The notes under the pieces were generated by a model. It searched no databases and was not told the origin of the DNA. It was given only the letters and a program-made list of their open reading frames with translations. The translations under genes and the position numbers were made by a program. Shown piece by piece: positions 60,440 through 64,000 of a stretch of 64,000 nt of DNA. The DNA comes from Anaerolineaceae bacterium (GTDB lineage Bacteria > Chloroflexota > Anaerolineae > Anaerolineales > Anaerolineaceae). Every line of letters begins with the position of its first letter. Within the stretch, counting starts at the first letter, position 1. The stretch spans positions 62,001-126,000 of the forward strand of contig JARKPB010000019.1 of assembly GCA_029975475.1 (NCBI GenBank). Direction: 5' to 3'.

Positions 60440-61201
60440 TTATGCTTTCAATCGGTCTTTCAACACTTCGCGCAGCCGCGCTTCATCAAACTTGATAATA
60501 ATCGTGTCGTCAATATCGAAGGTCGGGGTGGTCTTGACCCCGCCGGTCCACTTCATCACCTGCTCGGCCGCTCCCGGCACGGCGTAGATATCCACTTCGG
60601 TGTACGGCAGCCCGTGTTCCTTCAGCCACAGGCGCGCCCGGCGGCAGTCCGGACACCAGGTGGTGCAGTACAATACAATCCCGCCCTTGGGTAGCGGCGC
60701 CGGCGCGGGTTTTTCCTCTTTGGGTTCGCGCGCCGCCGCGATCGGGTCAATCCGCCGAATTTCTTCCCGCAGCACCTCGTTATCCGGCTGCAGGTCAATA
60801 TCGTGGATGTCAATATACTGAATGATGCCGTAGCGGTCTATCACAAACAGAGCCCGTTCGCTGAACCCCTCCGGCCGCAGCACCCCGTACAAATCTGCCA
60901 CAGCCCCGTGAGGGTAAAAATCGCTCAGCAGCGGATAGCTGATGCCGTTGAAGGAATCAGCCCAGGCTTTCAGCGATGCAGTCGAATCAACCGAGATACC
61001 CAGAACCTGGGTATTTAACCCTTCAAACTTGGCTTTCTCCGCCTCGTATGAAGGGATCTGCGCCGTTCAGACCGGGGTCCAGGCCAGCGGAAAGAAGGCC
61101 AGGACCACGTTTTTGCCGCGAAAGTCGGAAAGGGTTACGTTGCTGCCAAGATGGCTGGGCAGGGTGAAATCCGGAGCCATCATACCGACTTTGAGTTTCA
61201 T
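60440..61201 (-). CDS. Selenocysteine peroxiredoxin fused to glutaredoxin domain
   Basis: Read through one TGA, this is a 253-residue protein from ATG 61201 (AAGGAGGTGCCT upstream). Residues 1-155 are an AhpC/TSA-type peroxiredoxin ([55 protein letters not shown]). The TGA (61069-61067, codon 45) stands exactly at the peroxidatic cysteine, so it is almost surely selenocysteine. After an Ala/Pro/Lys linker, residues ~170-253 form a glutaredoxin-like domain ([10 protein letters not shown]), likely the built-in reductant. The enzyme would reduce peroxides. No obvious SECIS hairpin was identified by eye. A standard annotation would call it truncated at 60901. Confidence 0.88.
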
Positions 61202-61297
61202 AGGCACCTCCTTGAAGACTTTGAACAATTGTAAATCAAAACCCGTCAGATGGGAAAAGGATATGCAAGGTTCGTCAATCCCCCGGGCGGTGCGCGC

Positions 61298-61723
61298 TCA
61301 CCAGCCGTCTCCCCGCGGCCCCCAGGCGCTGAAATCCCAGCGGGTGAGCAGCATGCGCAGTTCCTGTTTGCTGTGCAGGTTGTACTTGACCAGAATCTGA
61401 CGCACATACCCCTTAACCGTGTCGGGGGCGATGTGCAGCCGGGCGGCGATCTGCCGGTTGGTGTAGCCCAGGCAGGTCAGCGCCGCCACGTCCTGCTCGC
61501 GCGGCGAGAGCGCCTCCCAGCGGCGCCGCAGCAGCAGCTGGCCCTGCTGCTGTTCAAAAGCCTGCTGCAGCAGCAGCCCGGTCTGCACATCCAGCGGCGC
61601 GCGCAAATCTTCGCCGTCCAGCCCTTCCAGCAGGGCGTAGAAATCCGCGTCCAGCGCGTAAACGCGCGGCGGGCGGGGACCAAGTCCCAGACGGGAGAAA
61701 AGACGCCGGAAGATGTGCAGCAT
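61298..61723 (-). CDS. LuxR-type transcriptional regulator
   Basis: A 141-residue protein with a short N-terminal region of unknown fold and a C-terminal LuxR helix-turn-helix (LSPREQDVAALTCLGYTNRQIAARLHIAPDTVKGYVRQILVKYNL, here split by eye into its four helices). No receiver domain is present. The ATG lies only 8 bases after a consensus -10 box, so the mRNA is probably leaderless. A LexA-like palindrome sits in the promoter spacer. Confidence 0.85.
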   Translation of the reverse strand: MLHIFRRLFSRLGLGPRPPRVYALDADFYALLEGLDGEDLRAPLDVQTGLLLQQAFEQQQGQLLLRRRWEALSPREQDVAALTCLGYTNRQIAARLHIAPDTVKGYVRQILVKYNLHSKQELRMLLTRWDFSAWGPRGDGW

Positions 61724-61731
61724 ACAACCAG

Positions 61732-61760
61732 ATTATACAGAACAAATGTTCATAAGTCAA
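61732..61760 (-). promoter_or_regulatory. Consensus promoter with SOS/LexA-like box
   Basis: TTGACT (61760-61755) and TATAAT (61737-61732) on the minus strand with 17-bp spacing. The spacer holds the palindrome GAACATTTGTTC (61740-61751), matching the Gram-positive-type LexA box GAAC-N4-GTTC. It is placed to block RNA polymerase. Confidence 0.75.
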
Positions 61761-61799
61761 GCGCCGCCCGCCCCCGCTGCTGGCGCGCGAATTGCCGCT

Positions 61800-62330
61800 T
61801 TAGCCCCGCCCGCTCAGCCGCCTCCCCGCCCAGACCAGCCCCAGCCCGATCCACACCCCCAGCGCGTTCAGCAGCATATCATTGACATCCGCCACGCGCA
61901 GCGGGCTGCGCAGCAGCAGCGAGAGCGCCAGCTGCCCGCCTTCCAGCGCCAGCCCGACCAGCGGCGCGAGCCACAGCCAGGCTCCCCGCCGCAGCCGCGC
62001 CAGCAGGCTGATCCCCGCTCCGAAGGGGATGGTCAGCAGCACGTTCTGCGCCGCCTGAATCACGCACAACCGGGTGACAAAACACCCGCCCCAGGAAAAC
62101 AGGCGCAGGTTCATGCTCGGCCGGAACGGCGCCAGACTCTCCGCTTCGCCCGGCGGCGGCAGGTACAGCGGGAAGTAAACCATTCCGATCACCGCCAGCA
62201 GGTACAGCCCGAACAGCCCGGCCAGCGCCAGATATCCCCAGCGCCTGCCGCGCCGCCAGAGCCAGGCTAGCCAGAGCGCCAGCGCTGCCAGTCCGGCCCA
62301 CAGGGCCGCGCCTTCAAAATAGATCAGCAT
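61800..62330 (-). CDS. VanZ-like membrane protein
   Basis: A 176-residue protein with four or five membrane spans. The VanZ-typical segments NVLLTIPFGAGISLL, LVGLALEGGQLAL and RVADVNDMLLNALGVWIGL are present. VanZ-like proteins are linked to envelope stress or glycopeptide tolerance, but the mechanism is unknown. Its ATG overlaps the stop of the PRPP synthetase gene (TGATG), so it is translationally coupled to it. Confidence 0.87.
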   Translation of the reverse strand: MLIYFEGAALWAGLAALALWLAWLWRRGRRWGYLALAGLFGLYLLAVIGMVYFPLYLPPPGEAESLAPFRPSMNLRLFSWGGCFVTRLCVIQAAQNVLLTIPFGAGISLLARLRRGAWLWLAPLVGLALEGGQLALSLLLRSPLRVADVNDMLLNALGVWIGLGLVWAGRRLSGRG

Positions 62331-63325
62331 CAGCCGCCGGATTCCCCCAGCGTGCGGTCGCTGAAGGCGAAGTAATCTTCAATGGATTGATGGTGGTAAT
62401 TGCGCAGGATCGATTCCCCGAACACCTCGGCCATGCACAGCACTTCCAGCTTGGGGTGGCTGATCGGCTGCGGCACCGTGTCGGTGGTGACCACTTTGGT
62501 AACAAAGGGCAGGCTGACCAGGCGTTCAAACGCCCCGCGCACAAAGACCCCGTGGGTGCAGGCCACCCAGACTTCCTCGATTCCCTGGCGCGCCAGCACC
62601 TCGGCCAGCTCCATGATTGTTCCGCCCGTGGCGATCTCGTCATCGTATACCAGCGCGCGCCGCCGCCCGCCCACCTGCCCGCCCACCAGGCCGGTGATCT
62701 CCACGCGCGTATCCGAGATGCGCTCCTTGTTGCCCGCCGTGATCGGCAGCCCCAGTTCCTTGGCGAAGCGCGCCGCCGATTTCGCCCCGCCCAGGTCGGG
62801 AGAAACGACAATCGTGTCGCTCAGGTCAAACTGCTTGAAATATTCCACAAAGACCGGCCGGCTGGTCAGGTGATCGGTGGGCAGGCTGAAAAAGCCGTGC
62901 ACCTGCGGCGAATGCAGCACCATCGTGGTGATGTGCGTGGCGCCGGCGGTCTGCAGCAGGTCAGCCACCAGCCGCGCCGTGATTGAAATCCGCGGGGCGT
63001 CCTTTTTATCCGAGCGCGCGAAGGAGAAATACGGGATGACCGCGTGGATCTCTTTGGCGGCCGAAGCCCGCGCGATGTCCAGCATCATCAGCAGTTCCAC
63101 CAGGTGGTCGTTGACCGGCGGGCAGAGACTCTGCACGATGTACACCCGCCGCGAACGCACGGTGGCGCGCAGCTGAATGTATAAATCATCATTGCTGAAG
63201 CGCTTGATCGACGTCGGGTCAAGCGCCACACCCACATAGCGGGCGATCGCTTCCGCCAGTTTCGGGTGGGAGCTGCCGCTGAAGAAGCGCACTTCAGCCG
63301 GGTCGAGCGTACGTTGGTTGGTCAC
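62330..63325 (-). CDS. prs: Ribose-phosphate pyrophosphokinase (PRPP synthetase)
   Basis: A 331-residue PRPP synthetase, making the activated ribose used for nucleotides, His and Trp. The N-terminal FFSGSSHPKLAEAIA, the ATP-binding PYFSFARSDKKDAPR region and the PRPP-binding VYDDEIATGGTI are intact. The RSDKKDAPR form differs from the RQDRK of the best-known class I enzymes. GGAGG precedes ATG 63325. The VanZ-like gene is coupled downstream. Confidence 0.92.
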   Translation of the reverse strand: MTNQRTLDPAEVRFFSGSSHPKLAEAIARYVGVALDPTSIKRFSNDDLYIQLRATVRSRRVYIVQSLCPPVNDHLVELLMMLDIARASAAKEIHAVIPYFSFARSDKKDAPRISITARLVADLLQTAGATHITTMVLHSPQVHGFFSLPTDHLTSRPVFVEYFKQFDLSDTIVVSPDLGGAKSAARFAKELGLPITAGNKERISDTRVEITGLVGGQVGGRRRALVYDDEIATGGTIMELAEVLARQGIEEVWVACTHGVFVRGAFERLVSLPFVTKVVTTDTVPQPISHPKLEVLCMAEVFGESILRNYHHQSIEDYFAFSDRTLGESGG

Positions 63326-63532
63326 GCCTGCCTCCTGAAATTGGTCTGCACAACCCGATTGTAGCGGAAAACTGCCCGCGGGGACAGGGCAGAGGAATGA
63401 ATCATCACACTTGCTTTGGTTGCCGCGCTCTTGATCTACCGTTAAAAAAAAAACACCGCGTTTACGCTACCCTTCCCCGCTGGCCTGGCTATAATCATTC
63501 TAATATGCCACAATCTCATGAAAGGCGGGGCT

Positions 63533-64000
63533 ATGTACGAAAACGAAATCGCCCATTTATCACCGGTCTGGTCGCACCTGACCGACATCATCATTGACCG
63601 TGCCAAAGGCAGCGAACTGTTCGCCACCGGCGGCAAGCGCTACCTGGATTTCACCTGCGGCATCGGTGTGACCAACACCGGCCACTGCCACCCCAAAGTC
63701 GTCAGGGCGGTGCAGGCGCAGGCTGAAAAGGTGCTGCACGCCCAGGCAAACCTCTACTACCACCAGCCGATGCTCGAGCTGGTGCGCGAGCTGCTGCCGG
63801 TCTGCCCGCCCGGGCTGGATTCTTTCTTCTTCTCCAATTCCGGCGCCGAAGCGCTGGAAGCCGCGGTCAAGCTGGCAAAACACGCCACCGGCCGCACCAA
63901 CGTGATCGTCTTCTCCGGCTCCTTCCACGGCCGCACCCACCTGACCATGGCGATGACCACCAGCAAAACCGTCTACCGCGAGCGCTACCAGCCGCTGGTG
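63533..64000 (+). CDS. Class III aminotransferase, 3'-truncated by window end
   Basis: The first 156 codons from ATG 63533 are open to the last base. They show a class III PLP aminotransferase: LFATGGKRYLDFTCGIGVTNTGHCHPKV, SFFFSNSGAEALEAAVKLAKHATGR and VIVFSGSFHGRTHLTMA. The pattern resembles 4-aminobutyrate/acetylornithine-type enzymes. The PLP lysine lies beyond the window. A TATAAT lies at 63490-63495; AAAGGCGGGG is the likely ribosome site. Confidence 0.88.
   Translation, partial: MYENEIAHLSPVWSHLTDIIIDRAKGSELFATGGKRYLDFTCGIGVTNTGHCHPKVVRAVQAQAEKVLHAQANLYYHQPMLELVRELLPVCPPGLDSFFFSNSGAEALEAAVKLAKHATGRTNVIVFSGSFHGRTHLTMAMTTSKTVYRERYQPLV

Noticed and set aside
60440-60901. Short 153-residue peroxiredoxin/glutaredoxin starting at 60901
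   Set aside because: No ribosome site there, and the missing upstream part is intact peroxiredoxin interrupted only by TGA at the active-site position.

Overview
The window reads as a chromosomal segment of a GC-rich, probably anaerobic bacterium. The closest match in style is Chloroflexota, class Anaerolineae-like. That placement is inference, from the mix of an Isp-type [NiFe] hydrogenase, GH38 mannosidase, LysM-M23 and TP-rich lipoproteins, giant beta-helix surface proteins, and many strong AGGAGG ribosome sites. No rRNA, tRNA, CRISPR array, insertion sequence or phage gene was seen. Both ends cut a gene: a PocR-type regulator on the left and a class III aminotransferase on the right.

Bases 1-8.9 kb hold one tight co-directional operon: regulator, TusA, two DsrE-family sulfurtransferases, a GcvH-like lipoyl carrier (LbpA-like), then hydrogenase small subunit, Isp1 (cytochrome b), Isp2 (HdrD-like), hydrogenase large subunit, maturation protease and a lipoate-protein ligase. 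The carrier set resembles that of the sHdr-LbpA sulfur-oxidation pathway, but HdrABC is absent and an Isp-type hydrogenase sits in its place. This is the best candidate for an undescribed system: hydrogen-coupled sulfane-sulfur or lipoyl-disulfide redox. Hydrogenase accessory genes hypB and hypA follow at 14-17.8 kb and enclose a large NAD(P)/Fe-S/flavin oxidoreductase. Between the two blocks lie an AIM24-family protein, a P3A-type proton ATPase, a methyltransferase and a YceI protein.

Bases 17.8-32.4 kb are mostly cell-envelope and housekeeping: GH38 alpha-mannosidase, small membrane proteins, a secreted alpha/beta hydrolase, a multi-membrane-span protein, a propeller lipoprotein, a zinc-ribbon membrane protein, an SDR, and a DUF3048 lipoprotein split by an SdrB-like insert. 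A less GC-rich orphan gene lies near 28.8 kb.

Bases 32.6-52.4 kb are a surface-protein island. It has three paralogous proteins of about 1,530-1,550 residues (signal peptide, proline-rich linker, shared head, parallel beta-helix, mid-protein beta-sandwich-like insert, second beta-helix). Two carry a nearly identical 477-bp 5' cassette. A GT-C-like membrane protein and a membrane-anchored zinc metallopeptidase accompany them.

Bases 52.4-64 kb hold a LysM-M23 peptidase, flavin reductase, a two-component system, a YcgN-like protein, an ABC transporter, a selenocysteine peroxiredoxin fused to glutaredoxin (in-frame TGA at the catalytic position), a LuxR-type regulator with an SOS-like box, a VanZ-like protein and PRPP synthetase. 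The ABC transporter is preceded by an 18-codon leader peptide and a sequence able to mask its ribosome-binding site.
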